Both the position numbers and the translations under genes were made by a program. The notes below the pieces were generated by a model that did not search any database, was not told where the DNA came from, and was given only the letters and a program-made list of their open reading frames with translations. Shown piece after piece: positions 55,592 through 64,000 of a stretch of DNA of 64,000 nt. Within the stretch, counting starts at the first letter, position 1. Every line of letters begins with the position of its first letter. This DNA comes from DATARR01 sp044868005 (lineage in GTDB: Bacteria > Acidobacteriota > Thermoanaerobaculia > Multivoradales > UBA5704), in contig JBIOVX010000289.1 of assembly GCA_044868005.1 (NCBI GenBank), positions 1 through 64,000 of the forward strand, given 5' to 3'.

Positions 55592-58500
55592 GGCGCAGCA
55601 GCGCGAGCGCCGCCAGCAGCACCGCCAGCGCCAGCAGCCCGGTGGTCGAGAGCGCCGGGATCTCTTCGGGAAACAGCACCCGGAAACAGCAAGGATCCAT
55701 GTCTCCCGGCAGGTGAGGATCGTCGCTCAACACGTTCGTATCGTTGATTCCATCGCCATTAGCATCAAAGGAGATCGTCGCCTGATTGCAGAGCGTCGTG
55801 CCGGCAGGGGCGGTAATCGTGGCGGTGATTGTGATCATCACCATTCCCCCGATCGGGATGGCGCCGTTCCAGGTCGCCGTATTGCCCACCATCGCGGCCG
55901 TGCCGCTGGCAGGAGGGTCGACGCTGACACCGGTCAGAGTCAATCCAGGCGGTAAAGTATCCGTGAACTCATCTCCAGGATTGTCGAACTGGTCGGCCGG
56001 TCCGCCGTTGATCAGCACGAGCTTCTTGGTGATTATCGATCCCATGATGAGCTGGCCGCTGATTTCCGTGCAGAACGCCTTGATACCGGTAAAGCCAATC
56101 TCGGTCTCTACAGTCGCGGAAGCGCCGGTGCAACTCGGAGCCGTGACAGAGGCGGTGTTGCTCAGCTTCCCCGTGAACTTGATGTCGACGATGGCTCGCG
56201 CCCGAAACGTTGCCGAGCCGCCGGCGGGAAGCGAAATCAGCTCGTGGATATCGCCCGCGGTGGTCGGCGTGCAGGGAATGGGGGTTGTATCCCGGCACCA
56301 GCGCATCGTCGTCAGACCCATGGGGAAGAAATCGTCGACGGTAGCCGCGGCACCTTCGCCGGATGGATTGCTGGCGACGATGGTGTAATGGAGCATCTGG
56401 CCCGGCATGGCTGTGGTCGCATCGGCCGTCTTTAAGATCGTCAGCTTGCAGCAACCGACCGTGCTCATCGTCATCGCCGAGTTGTTGTTGCTGTTGGGAT
56501 CCATGGCGCCAGCGTTGACCGTGGCGGTATTGATGATCTTGCTGTTAGGAGGCGCCGCCCCCGCTACCGTGAAGTTCAGCGGCACGATGAGCGGTGGGTC
56601 TCCGGAGCAGAGCTTGTCAATCGAGCAAACGACCTCCCTTCCCTCAATGACCTCGCACCCGGGAGGGAACGCTGGAGAGAGGAGATCGCTTGGAACGGGA
56701 TCGCGCACCTGAAGGCCGCAGGCGCAATCGGGTCCCAGATTGGTGATTTTCAAACTGTAGGAGATCGGATTGCCTGGGTTTATGCAAGCAGGGCCGGTCT
56801 TCTCCAACTTCAAGTCCGCCATTCGGACCAGGGATGTGACTGACTCAGAAACATTATTGTTTGGGTTGAGATCTTCCTCGTTCGCCGACACTCGCGCTTG
56901 GTTCATGATTGTAGAGGCGCAGCTCTTGGGATCGATCTTGACGTCGAGTGAGACCTCGATCGTCTGGTGAGGAGCAAGATCACCAAGCTCACACGAGAAT
57001 TCGTCATTCGCCACCCTGCATTGGTTGGGACGAGATGATCCAACCAGCTGGAGCTCTTCGGGGATTGGATCGTCCAGCCTGACCCCGGTGGCGGTATCGG
57101 GTCCTTGGTTCTTTATAGTTAGCTTGTAGGTGATCGTATCCCCCGGCTTTGCCGAAGCCGGCCCGGTCTTGTTAATGGCGAGATCCGCCTTGGGGGGACG
57201 AATTGAGGGCCGGATCCGGTTCCGCACCTCGTCGCAGACCTCGCCGAGGCCGGGCATAGAGATGCAGGCTTTGTTGACCAGCACTCCTGTGGCGGAGTCG
57301 CCGACTTTCGCTTTTACGCAATAGGACACCTTCCCTTCCTCTCCCGCCGGGAGGGTCACCTCTTCGTCAAGATCCCCCTCATGGTCAGGTTCGCAAGGGC
57401 CGGGGCCTTCGACTTGCTCCCCGACTTGCTCCCATCCCACGTCATCCAGCTTGTCGTCGTCAAAGTCATCTTTTAGCCGGACCGTCCGAGACTCCGGGCA
57501 GTGGTTGGTGACGGTCACGGTATAGGAAATCGGACTCCCCTGGTCGACAGGTCCGGCCGGTCCGGTCTTGTCGATCGAAGGCATTTTGGTGCACGGAGAA
57601 GGAGGACCCACTTTGCAGAAAATGACCGATCCGGCATCGGGGAAACCTTGATCGTCGCGATACCCTCCGACGAGCACCATGTCACCGCTTACAGCGACCG
57701 CGGCGCCGAACTGGCTGTCCGCCGAGGCGTCCATCCCGGTGACGGACTTTGAGAAGGCGCCACTGATGAATACGAACCCTGCGCCGGGCTCTTGGGTGTC
57801 CACGCGGTGGAAAGGTGCTCCTGCCGCCACTGTATTTCCGGCGATCGCGACGGACCAACCCATCTGGTCGCCATCTCCCCACTCCGAATCTATCGGCGTG
57901 AGACGAAGAGGCGTCATCCATCCCGAGCCATTGGGTCTGAAGAGATAAGCGGCTCCCCTGTTCATAATGCCGCGGACGTCGCCATCCTCCCCGCGGGCAC
58001 CCACAATCACATCGCCGTCAATCGCCACGGAGGAGCCGAACTGGGCATCGTTCTCGGCAAAGTCTCCCGCTGTCAGCCTGCCATCCCTGTTCCCCGGGTA
58101 GGTCCAGACCTCGCCATTTCGGTGGAAGACGAAGGCGATCCCGAAGTTTCGGCGATTGGGCGGATTGTCGGCGAAGGGAGCCGTGACCACCAAGCGGGGT
58201 CCTTGAAGTGCCACTGAGAACCCAAACTGATCCGCGGCCCTATTCTCCGGCGACAGCAGCTTTTGCCGTCGGACCCACCCCGGGTCCAATTTTTGGAACA
58301 CATAAACCGATCCGGCAAGGCTGCCACCGTCGTCATCAAATGGAGCTCCCACCGCCAGCCAGTCGTCTTCGAGAGCGACTGAAAACCCGAATTGGTCACC
58401 GGCTTCGAGACCGGTTGTCACAAGCGTGAATGGCGTGGGATTCCAGGTGCCATCAGTGCGCTGAAAGATGTAAACCACTCCGGAGCCTCCAGCTAAGGGG

Positions 58501-58856
58501 GCACCGACCGCCAGTGTGTTCCCACTCAAGGAAACCGAAAATCCAAACCGTTCCCCTGGGATCACACTCGGCGACTGAAGCGGTGGGTCCTTCCGATTCC
58601 AGATGTTCCCCGCCCGCTCATAGATGTACACCGCCCCCCGCTGGCCGTCATTGCCGGGAGCTCCTACGGCGAGCAGATTCCCCTCGGCATCCAGGGAGAA
58701 GCCGAACCCCTCGGCCGGCTTCGGGTCGTGGGTCAACAGCGCGCAGGGTTCGGCATGGGCGAGCAGGCGGGCGGGCCAGAGCAACGGCAGAAGGGCCGTG
58801 AGCCCGGCCGCGAAAGCCCACCAAGGGCGACACCTCGTGAGGATCCTTGTGATCAC
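55572..58856 (-). CDS. Large FG-GAP/DUF11 surface protein with IPTL-CTERM-like sorting tail
   Basis: 1094 residues. Signal peptide about 1-34. About seven FG-GAP repeats (residues 45-420), each like GFSLDAEGNLLAVGAPGNDGQRGAVYIYER, form an integrin-like propeller. At least five DUF11-type modules follow (about 430-1050; DTITYKLTIKNQGPDTATGVRLDDPIPEELQLV, NPISYSLKITNLGPDCACGLQVRDP, QMLHYTIVASNPSGEGAAATVDDFFP). The C-terminus IPALSTTGLLALAVLLAALALLRL plus basic residues resembles the IPTL-CTERM sorting signal, read by exosortase/rhombosortase-like systems. Probably a cell-surface adhesin. The final residues (SPRSP) are coded by the VOC fragment. Stop codon and start overlap neighbouring genes. 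Confidence 0.86.
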   Translation of the reverse strand: MITRILTRCRPWWAFAAGLTALLPLLWPARLLAHAEPCALLTHDPKPAEGFGFSLDAEGNLLAVGAPGNDGQRGAVYIYERAGNIWNRKDPPLQSPSVIPGERFGFSVSLSGNTLAVGAPLAGGSGVVYIFQRTDGTWNPTPFTLVTTGLEAGDQFGFSVALEDDWLAVGAPFDDDGGSLAGSVYVFQKLDPGWVRRQKLLSPENRAADQFGFSVALQGPRLVVTAPFADNPPNRRNFGIAFVFHRNGEVWTYPGNRDGRLTAGDFAENDAQFGSSVAIDGDVIVGARGEDGDVRGIMNRGAAYLFRPNGSGWMTPLRLTPIDSEWGDGDQMGWSVAIAGNTVAAGAPFHRVDTQEPGAGFVFISGAFSKSVTGMDASADSQFGAAVAVSGDMVLVGGYRDDQGFPDAGSVIFCKVGPPSPCTKMPSIDKTGPAGPVDQGSPISYTVTVTNHCPESRTVRLKDDFDDDKLDDVGWEQVGEQVEGPGPCEPDHEGDLDEEVTLPAGEEGKVSYCVKAKVGDSATGVLVNKACISMPGLGEVCDEVRNRIRPSIRPPKADLAINKTGPASAKPGDTITYKLTIKNQGPDTATGVRLDDPIPEELQLVGSSRPNQCRVANDEFSCELGDLAPHQTIEVSLDVKIDPKSCASTIMNQARVSANEEDLNPNNNVSESVTSLVRMADLKLEKTGPACINPGNPISYSLKITNLGPDCACGLQVRDPVPSDLLSPAFPPGCEVIEGREVVCSIDKLCSGDPPLIVPLNFTVAGAAPPNSKIINTATVNAGAMDPNSNNNSAMTMSTVGCCKLTILKTADATTAMPGQMLHYTIVASNPSGEGAAATVDDFFPMGLTTMRWCRDTTPIPCTPTTAGDIHELISLPAGGSATFRARAIVDIKFTGKLSNTASVTAPSCTGASATVETEIGFTGIKAFCTEISGQLIMGSIITKKLVLINGGPADQFDNPGDEFTDTLPPGLTLTGVSVDPPASGTAAMVGNTATWNGAIPIGGMVMITITATITAPAGTTLCNQATISFDANGDGINDTNVLSDDPHLPGDMDPCCFRVLFPEEIPALSTTGLLALAVLLAALALLRLSPRSP

Positions 58857-59557
58857 GGTCGCGGAAACTCCGGAGGATCGATTCTGAAATCGCAGCAGTC
58901 GAGGAGGGGCGCATTTTCTGGGATCTCCGATCTTTTATCGGAGGGTTCCGGCGCCTGCAGAACTCCCCGCGGTCCTATCAGGCGCCAGTCACCGGCCTCG
59001 AGCGTGATTGGCTCACCGCCGAATAGCGGTTGGATAACGGCCGTTCCCTCAGCCACGGCCACGTAGGTCGCGAAGTCGGGGTCCACCCAGAGCCGGATAT
59101 CCGTTCCGTTGCCGTAGCCCTCCAGATGGTTGGACCCAAACTGGACGGAGGCACAGCGGACTTCGTAATTCTGGCGCGCGCCATGGACGATCCTCAGGTC
59201 CCCATTTAAAACCTGGACCTTCGGACTGTCGCAACCGGTCGCTTTTTCCATCTTAGCTCGGTCGACGGTGACCTGGGTCCGCGATCCCAGGTGCAAGAAA
59301 CCGCGCGGCCGGAAGGTCATGACTAGGGCGGAATTCTTGCCGGTCAGCAGAATCCACCCTAAATCGATGCCCTCGTACTCGAACAGAGGCTTCGGCTGGC
59401 CTCCGAACCTCTTCCAAGAAGCCTCATTGATAACCCGAACGGCGACGCCGACCTGCTGGGCAAGAGCGAGCGATGCGGGAGTGAGGACGAAGAGGAACGC
59501 CAACGCGAGCCCGATCCACCTGGATCTCGGCCTGGGATAATGGCCTCTGGTTTTCAT
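58853..59557 (-). CDS. Exported FecR-domain protein
   Basis: 234 residues; the ATG at 59557 overlaps the upstream stop (ATGA), and the stop overlaps the FG-GAP gene start by 4 bases. Signal peptide about 1-34. The FecR-like fold shows as GWILLTGKNSALVMTFRPRGFLHLGSRTQVTV, then VQVLNGDLRIV and ATYVAVAEGTAVIQPLFGGEPITLEAGDWRLI. In Acidobacteriota such standalone FecR proteins sit with TPR/outer-membrane genes and large repeat proteins; they probably act in the periplasm in surface-protein handling rather than in iron signalling. Confidence 0.8.
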   Translation of the reverse strand: MKTRGHYPRPRSRWIGLALAFLFVLTPASLALAQQVGVAVRVINEASWKRFGGQPKPLFEYEGIDLGWILLTGKNSALVMTFRPRGFLHLGSRTQVTVDRAKMEKATGCDSPKVQVLNGDLRIVHGARQNYEVRCASVQFGSNHLEGYGNGTDIRLWVDPDFATYVAVAEGTAVIQPLFGGEPITLEAGDWRLIGPRGVLQAPEPSDKRSEIPENAPLLDCCDFRIDPPEFPRP

Positions 59558-60945
59558 CGGAAAAGCCACTCCAGGCCTATGCTCCCTGCGGCGCGAGCGT
59601 AGCCGAGGTCGGGGAGGTTTGACCCCAGATCGACGCTGGATTCACGCTCGACTCGCAGCACGTTGAGGGTGAAGCGGAGGCGCGGAGTGACCGCCCATAG
59701 AAGAGTCGTCTCTCCCCGCCAGGTGGTGTCCTCCCGGCGTTCACCGGTAGGATGGAAGAGGTTCGACTCGCGGTGATCGTAGCGGTCCTCCCGTCGCGCT
59801 CCCGCGAGACGTAGCGTCCACTTAGGTACGAGCGGCAGCATCACTTCGGCGCCCGCCTCGTGACGGGCTGCGGACTCGGCCCGTCCAGCCTGCCGGTCCC
59901 CCGCGGACAGAGCCAACCGGAGATAGCGGTCGCGCCGGCCCAGGGAGAAAAGTTGGCTCACCTCGAGGCGCGCGTCCTCTCCGCTCCGGCGCCGGTCCCC
60001 CGAGGGCTCCTGAGAAAACTCCCGGTCTTGAACCACCAGGGAAAGTTCAGTCGCCGTCCGGAGGGACTCGCGGAGGATCAGGGACGCCGCCAGGGTGAAG
60101 CTGGTGAGGTAGGGTTCGTTATCCAGGCGATAGTGCTCCAGTGCGCCTTGCAGGAGAATGGAGACGGCCTCGCTCCCGAATGGAACCGGAGTGGACCCCA
60201 TCGGGCCTTGCAGGAAACCCAGAGGATCCCGTCCACGGGCCATGTGGACGACCGCGCGCGCTTGGCCGAGGTTGAGGTAGTCGAGTTCTCGGTAGAAAGA
60301 CTGCCGGGCTTCGAAGTCAAGGCCCGTACGCCAGCCTCGCAATAGACAGGGAGCATGGTAGCCGGCTCGCAGCGCGAGGCCCGCCACACCGTCGGAAAAA
60401 GAGCCGTCGACGAGCTTACCGTCAGGCGTTGGCAGGAGGAAGTCTTCGGATAACAGATTGGGATTCGAGTCGGCACCGGCGGAGACGGCGACCTCGCCTT
60501 TCCAGCGAGGCCGCTCGTCAAAAGGAACGGAGGCAGGCCGCCACTCCGGCACTCCGGCGTGCTCTCGAGGTTCCGGCTCCGCGGCCCCGCCAGGGGCGCG
60601 CTGCGCCGCCTGGAGCTGCGAGACGAAGCGCTGCGGATCGATCCGGGACGGCCGCGGGCTGTGGAGGCACGCCTCTTTCGTGCCCTCGGCTTCCTGAAGC
60701 CTTTCGAGCCGTAGCAGGGCGAGCCCCAAGGCACAATGGAAGGTCCCGTCCTGGGGGTCCAGGTTCATGGCCTCACGGAAACTGTTCACCGCGTCTCCGA
60801 AGCGTCCGGCGTGAAGATCTTCCATTCCGTAGAGGAAATGAACCTCCGCCTCGACCAGATCAGCGGTCTGCACGGCGGCGGCGCATCGGACGCCCAAAAC
60901 CAGCAGGCAGAGGGAAACCATGCCGCTGAGAGGAACTCGAAGAGC
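59554..60945 (-). CDS. TPR protein with predicted outer-membrane beta-barrel
   Basis: 463 residues from the ATG at 60945. Signal peptide about 1-24. A TPR pair (about 28-100; AEVHFLYGMEDLHAGRFGDAVNSFREAMNLDPQDGTFHCALGLALLRL) is followed by a linker and about 300 residues of alternating polar and hydrophobic strands (VAVSAGADSNPNLL, LALRAGYHAP, LRLALSAG, TWRGETTLLWAVTPRLRFTLNVLRV) ending in Leu-Phe-Arg, near the Phe end of outer-membrane barrels. It may be an outer-membrane component serving the FecR and FG-GAP proteins in the same operon. Confidence 0.75.
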   Translation of the reverse strand, partial: ALRVPLSGMVSLCLLVLGVRCAAAVQTADLVEAEVHFLYGMEDLHAGRFGDAVNSFREAMNLDPQDGTFHCALGLALLRLERLQEAEGTKEACLHSPRPSRIDPQRFVSQLQAAQRAPGGAAEPEPREHAGVPEWRPASVPFDERPRWKGEVAVSAGADSNPNLLSEDFLLPTPDGKLVDGSFSDGVAGLALRAGYHAPCLLRGWRTGLDFEARQSFYRELDYLNLGQARAVVHMARGRDPLGFLQGPMGSTPVPFGSEAVSILLQGALEHYRLDNEPYLTSFTLAASLILRESLRTATELSLVVQDREFSQEPSGDRRRSGEDARLEVSQLFSLGRRDRYLRLALSAGDRQAGRAESAARHEAGAEVMLPLVPKWTLRLAGARREDRYDHRESNLFHPTGERREDTTWRGETTLLWAVTPRLRFTLNVLRVERESSVDLGSNLPDLGYARAAGSIGLEWLFR

Positions 60946-60983
60946 CATTAGTTCCCGCACCTCGCCTGGGGGTTACTGGATTT

Positions 60984-60990
60984 TATTATA
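60984..60990. promoter_or_regulatory. Divergent promoter region with overlapping -10 elements
   Basis: TTTTATTATAGCG reads as TATAAT on the minus strand (60985-60990) and TATTAT on the plus strand (60984-60989). It lies between the barrel-protein gene and the TIR-nSTAND gene, 70 bases apart, in a short A/T-rich island. No -35 box can be assigned with confidence. Confidence 0.4.
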
Positions 60991-61015
60991 GCGCTCGTTT
61001 AAAATCAAGGGAACA

Positions 61016-64000
61016 GTGGCCAGGAGAGCAGCCGACACCGACCGGCAGGGGGCTGGGGACCGCTCCGACTTCGAGGTCTTCCTGTCTTACAACACTGACG
61101 ACAGAGAGGCGGTCGAGGAGATCGCTCGCCTTTTGAAGCGCCGGCGCATCCGGCCATGGTACGACCAATGGGAGATCGGCGCTGGAGATTCCTGGCACGG
61201 GCGCCTGCTAGAGGGAATGGAGGATTGCGCGAACTGCGCCGTCTTTATCGGTCCGCATGGGTTAGGTCCCTACCAGTCCCAAGAGATGGTCGATGCCATC
61301 AACCGGCGGGTGAAGGAGGTATCGCGCGAGGGACCGCGCTTCTACGTTATCCCGGTGGTACTCCCGGGTACTCCGTCGGACCTTCCGCTCCCTCGCCCCC
61401 TGGACCGCTACCAAGCAGTAAGGTTCGAGACTCTCGACGACGAGGAAGCCCTGCAACGCTTCGTCGACGCCATCCGACGCCATCCGCCCACCGGCCCTCG
61501 GCGGACTCGGACCGCGGCGAAAGCGGCTACCCCCTACAAAGGATTGGAAAAGTTTGACATCGGTGATGCACCTTTCTTTTTTGGCCGCGAGGTGCAGATC
61601 CAAGCGCTCCTCAACAGACTGCGCCACCCGGAGGGGGGCCGCTTTCTGGCGATCGTCGGGGACTCGGGCAGCGGCAAGTCCTCTCTTGCCCGGGCGGGTC
61701 TGCTGGCCAAGCTGAAGGCCGGGGGGGAGATCGAGGGCAGCGAGGCCTGGCCTCCAGCCGTCATCCTGCAGCCACAGAGCGAACCGCTGCGCAGCCTGGC
61801 GCTGGCGCTCGCCCCGGGTTTCCAGTACAAGGACATGGACGTCGACTATCACGTCGAGAAAATGCAGCATGATCCCGCTGCCTTGCGCCACGCCGTGGAC
61901 GGGGGACTAAAGCGAACGGGTGCTCCACCCGCGGCGTGGCTCGTGCTCCTCGTGGATCAGTTCGAGGAAGTCTTCTCTCCTGAGGCTGACGCCCAACGCC
62001 CGGCTTTCGTGGAGAACCTCTGCCATGCGGCCTCCCATCCGGAGAGCCGCGTGATTGTCCTCTTGACGTTACGGGACGACTTCTATGGGCGGTGCGCGAG
62101 CTATCCCAGCCTCCGGGATCTGGTCTCCAATAACCTCCTGCTCGGCCGGATGAGCGACGACGAGCTGAGGGCGGCGATTGCGAAACCCGCAGCGGAACGC
62201 CGCAGGGAGGTGGAGAAAGATCTCGTGGAGACTCTCGTCGAGGAGGCGGCGGACCAGCCGCCGGGTTTCTTACCGCTGCTGCAGTATGCGCTGCGGGAGC
62301 TATGGGAGAAGACCAAGGGATCCTCCCTGACCCTCGCCGCCTACCATGAGATCGGCGGCTTCAACGGTGCCTTGCAACGCCGGGCCGAGAAGATCTACGA
62401 AGGATTCCCTCCGGCGGAACAGGCGGTCTGCCAGCGGGTTTTCCTGCGCTTGACACATCCCGGTGAAGGGACGGCTCCCACCCGTCTGCGCGTTCCCGCG
62501 GCCGATCTGCGGCCGGCCGAAGGGGACCATACAGCGGTAGAGCACGTCGTGGAAACCCTGGTAACCGAGCGCCTGTTCACACTCTCGACGAGGGCCGAGG
62601 GATTTGAGACCCCGACCGCCGAGGTGGACGCTCGCGCCTTTGAGCCGATGATCGAGATCGCCCATGAGGCATTGATCCGGCGATGGCCGCGGCTTCGCGA
62701 ATGGATCCGTGAACGCCAGAAGGATTCGCGGATTCACCGAGACCTGGCGGCCGCCGCCAGGGCATGGGACGACAATCGACGCGAACGGAGCTACTTGATC
62801 CCCTCTGGCTCTCGCCTCAGCGAGGCCGAAGAGTGGTCACAGGCCCATCGCGACGATCTGAACGAGACGGAGAGGATCTTTCTCAAGGCCTGCGTCGCGA
62901 CCCGCGACCGGCTGAAGAAGTTCTTTATATCTCTTTTTTCGGCGATCGCCGTCCTCGCTGTGGTTGCCTCGATTCTTGCCATCCTCTCCTTGCGACAGGC
63001 CCGGCTCGCCTTCGCCCGGGAGCTCGCCGCGCGGGCGAGCACGATGGTCGATATCCATCCCCAACGCGCGCTGCTGCTCGCCCTCGAAGCCTTCAAGCGG
63101 GCTAGGCTAGCGGAGGCTGAATCCGTGGCGCGAGAATCGCTTTCCCGGTTGGGCGGCGTTGCCCTCGGAGCGTGGAATGAGAGCGTTCGCGCGGCCGCCT
63201 TCCGGCCCGAGGGAATCGTCCTCGTGACCTCCGATGAACAGGAGCGCACTCTGATGAGCCGGTGGAGCACCGATGGGAAACTGCAAAGCGGGCCGATTGA
63301 ATTATCAGGCAATGCGCCGCTCCATCTGGCGGCCTTCAGCCCGGACGGCCGATGGCTGCTGATGAAACCGGAGGGGAAGAACCTGATACTGAGCCGGGTC
63401 GAACCATGGTCGCCGCAGGATCTGCCCGGAACCGAGGACGTCGCTGTTTTGGCCTTCAGCCCGGACAGCCAGCGGTTCGTGAGTGGGGGTGTCGACGCCG
63501 CTGTTCAAGTGCGGGATGTGGAGGCGCCCTCTCAGGCCCGGTTCACCTGCGACGGTCATGACAAGACCATCACCTTCCTGAAGTTTGGTCCGGATCCGGG
63601 TCAAGTCTTAATTGGCGACAGAGAGACCGAGTACATATGGACCCTGTCGGATCGGGACGGTTGCTCCCCTGCGCCGTCGCCCTCACCCTCCGGTCTGAGC
63701 TGCGAATTGGCCTCGGCTTCCCCCACAGGCGAGTTGGCCTGCACGCCCGACGGCCGCTGGTGGGTTCTCTCCACTCCGGAGGAGCCGCCCCGGCTTTACG
63801 AGAGAACCAACGGCGGGGTCGGCCGGTCCATCGCCCAGCTGGCTTGGCATGGGAGTGCTGTCCTCGGCGTGACAGCCGACCCTCGGAATCGGCGGCTGAT
63901 CACCTGGGAGAAGCAGGGCCCGGCACGCCTCTGGACTCTGGCGGCGGAGGATCCCGCCGCGGGTCCGGAGCCGCTCGTCCTGAACCGCCAATCCGGAGTC
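61016..64000 (+). CDS. TIR-nSTAND ATPase-WD40 protein, cut by the window end
   Basis: 995 residues visible from a GTG at 61016 (AAGGG upstream); no stop before 64000. TIR domain at 18-150: DFEVFLSYNTDDREAV, WYDQWEIGAGDSWHGRL and QSQEM with Glu-90 at the position of the NADase glutamate. An nSTAND1-type ATPase follows (about 180-600): PYKGLEKFDIGDAPFFFGRE, Walker A GDSGSGKSS (Lys-221), Walker B LVLLVDQFEEVF (Asp-314). A membrane helix is at about 634-660 (FFISLFSAIAVLAVVASIL), then WD40-like blades (FSPDGRWLL, FSPDSQRFVSGG) to the end. Such STAND proteins sense a trigger with the repeats, oligomerise and activate the TIR NADase, as in anti-phage abortive systems; the trigger is unknown. Confidence 0.9.
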   Translation, partial: MARRAADTDRQGAGDRSDFEVFLSYNTDDREAVEEIARLLKRRRIRPWYDQWEIGAGDSWHGRLLEGMEDCANCAVFIGPHGLGPYQSQEMVDAINRRVKEVSREGPRFYVIPVVLPGTPSDLPLPRPLDRYQAVRFETLDDEEALQRFVDAIRRHPPTGPRRTRTAAKAATPYKGLEKFDIGDAPFFFGREVQIQALLNRLRHPEGGRFLAIVGDSGSGKSSLARAGLLAKLKAGGEIEGSEAWPPAVILQPQSEPLRSLALALAPGFQYKDMDVDYHVEKMQHDPAALRHAVDGGLKRTGAPPAAWLVLLVDQFEEVFSPEADAQRPAFVENLCHAASHPESRVIVLLTLRDDFYGRCASYPSLRDLVSNNLLLGRMSDDELRAAIAKPAAERRREVEKDLVETLVEEAADQPPGFLPLLQYALRELWEKTKGSSLTLAAYHEIGGFNGALQRRAEKIYEGFPPAEQAVCQRVFLRLTHPGEGTAPTRLRVPAADLRPAEGDHTAVEHVVETLVTERLFTLSTRAEGFETPTAEVDARAFEPMIEIAHEALIRRWPRLREWIRERQKDSRIHRDLAAAARAWDDNRRERSYLIPSGSRLSEAEEWSQAHRDDLNETERIFLKACVATRDRLKKFFISLFSAIAVLAVVASILAILSLRQARLAFARELAARASTMVDIHPQRALLLALEAFKRARLAEAESVARESLSRLGGVALGAWNESVRAAAFRPEGIVLVTSDEQERTLMSRWSTDGKLQSGPIELSGNAPLHLAAFSPDGRWLLMKPEGKNLILSRVEPWSPQDLPGTEDVAVLAFSPDSQRFVSGGVDAAVQVRDVEAPSQARFTCDGHDKTITFLKFGPDPGQVLIGDRETEYIWTLSDRDGCSPAPSPSPSGLSCELASASPTGELACTPDGRWWVLSTPEEPPRLYERTNGGVGRSIAQLAWHGSAVLGVTADPRNRRLITWEKQGPARLWTLAAEDPAAGPEPLVLNRQSGV

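Noticed and set aside
55402..55716. Open frame over the VOC fragment as a gene
   Set aside because: It joins promoter DNA, a frameshifted VOC remnant and antisense of the FG-GAP gene; no start signal or coherent domain.

Overview
The window looks like the chromosome of an uncultured, GC-rich Gram-negative bacterium, most likely an Acidobacteriota (Thermoanaerobaculia-like). Pointers are an ADOP-type MacB/FtsX permease followed by padR, a fused aspartate kinase/diaminopimelate decarboxylase, an ECF sigma factor overlapping a Ser/Thr kinase-TPR gene, an IPTL-CTERM-like surface protein, and dispersed GC-rich palindromes between genes. The assignment rests on family knowledge; no rRNA gene is present and I saw no tRNA.

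Housekeeping half (about 0.2-33.6 kb). A small Cys-rich secreted peptide; murJ behind an M14 metallopeptidase; a Xre/RES toxin-antitoxin pair whose toxin lacks a normal start codon; a SpoIIE phosphatase; the ADOP permease and PadR; a sensor-domain membrane protein; lysAC; etfBA; an SDR plus a glutaredoxin; a LOG-family hydrolase; a complete Tol-Pal operon (tolQ-tolR-tolA/tonB-like-tolB-pal-cpoB) ending in a strong terminator; rpsT; and the block ribH, nusB-leuS-lptE. Then come a small secreted protein, an SDR with a membrane protein, and the sigma factor/kinase pair.

Accessory half (about 33.8-64 kb). A secreted M12-like metalloprotease with Ig-like repeats; a five-gene operon of small unknown proteins headed by a Xre regulator; a Xre/TPR/secreted-protein locus holding a 328-bp array of about 16 direct repeats at 20.5-bp spacing; and a type I restriction-modification operon (hsdM-hsdS-four-helix protein-hsdR). 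The most striking observation is in hsdR: a LexA/UmuD-like S24 peptidase domain, with its Ser-Lys dyad and an Ala-Gly cleavage site, sits between the nuclease and the helicase motor. This suggests a restriction enzyme that could cut itself in two, perhaps on DNA damage.

The right end carries a sulfatase, a VOC protein and a partial duplicate of its gene, two large adhesin-like proteins (Kelch-DUF11 and FG-GAP-DUF11 with a sorting tail), a FecR/TPR-barrel pair, a membrane TIR gene with two compensating frameshifts, and a TIR-nSTAND-WD40 protein cut by the window edge. Together these look like cell-surface functions mixed with phage-defence or conflict genes.
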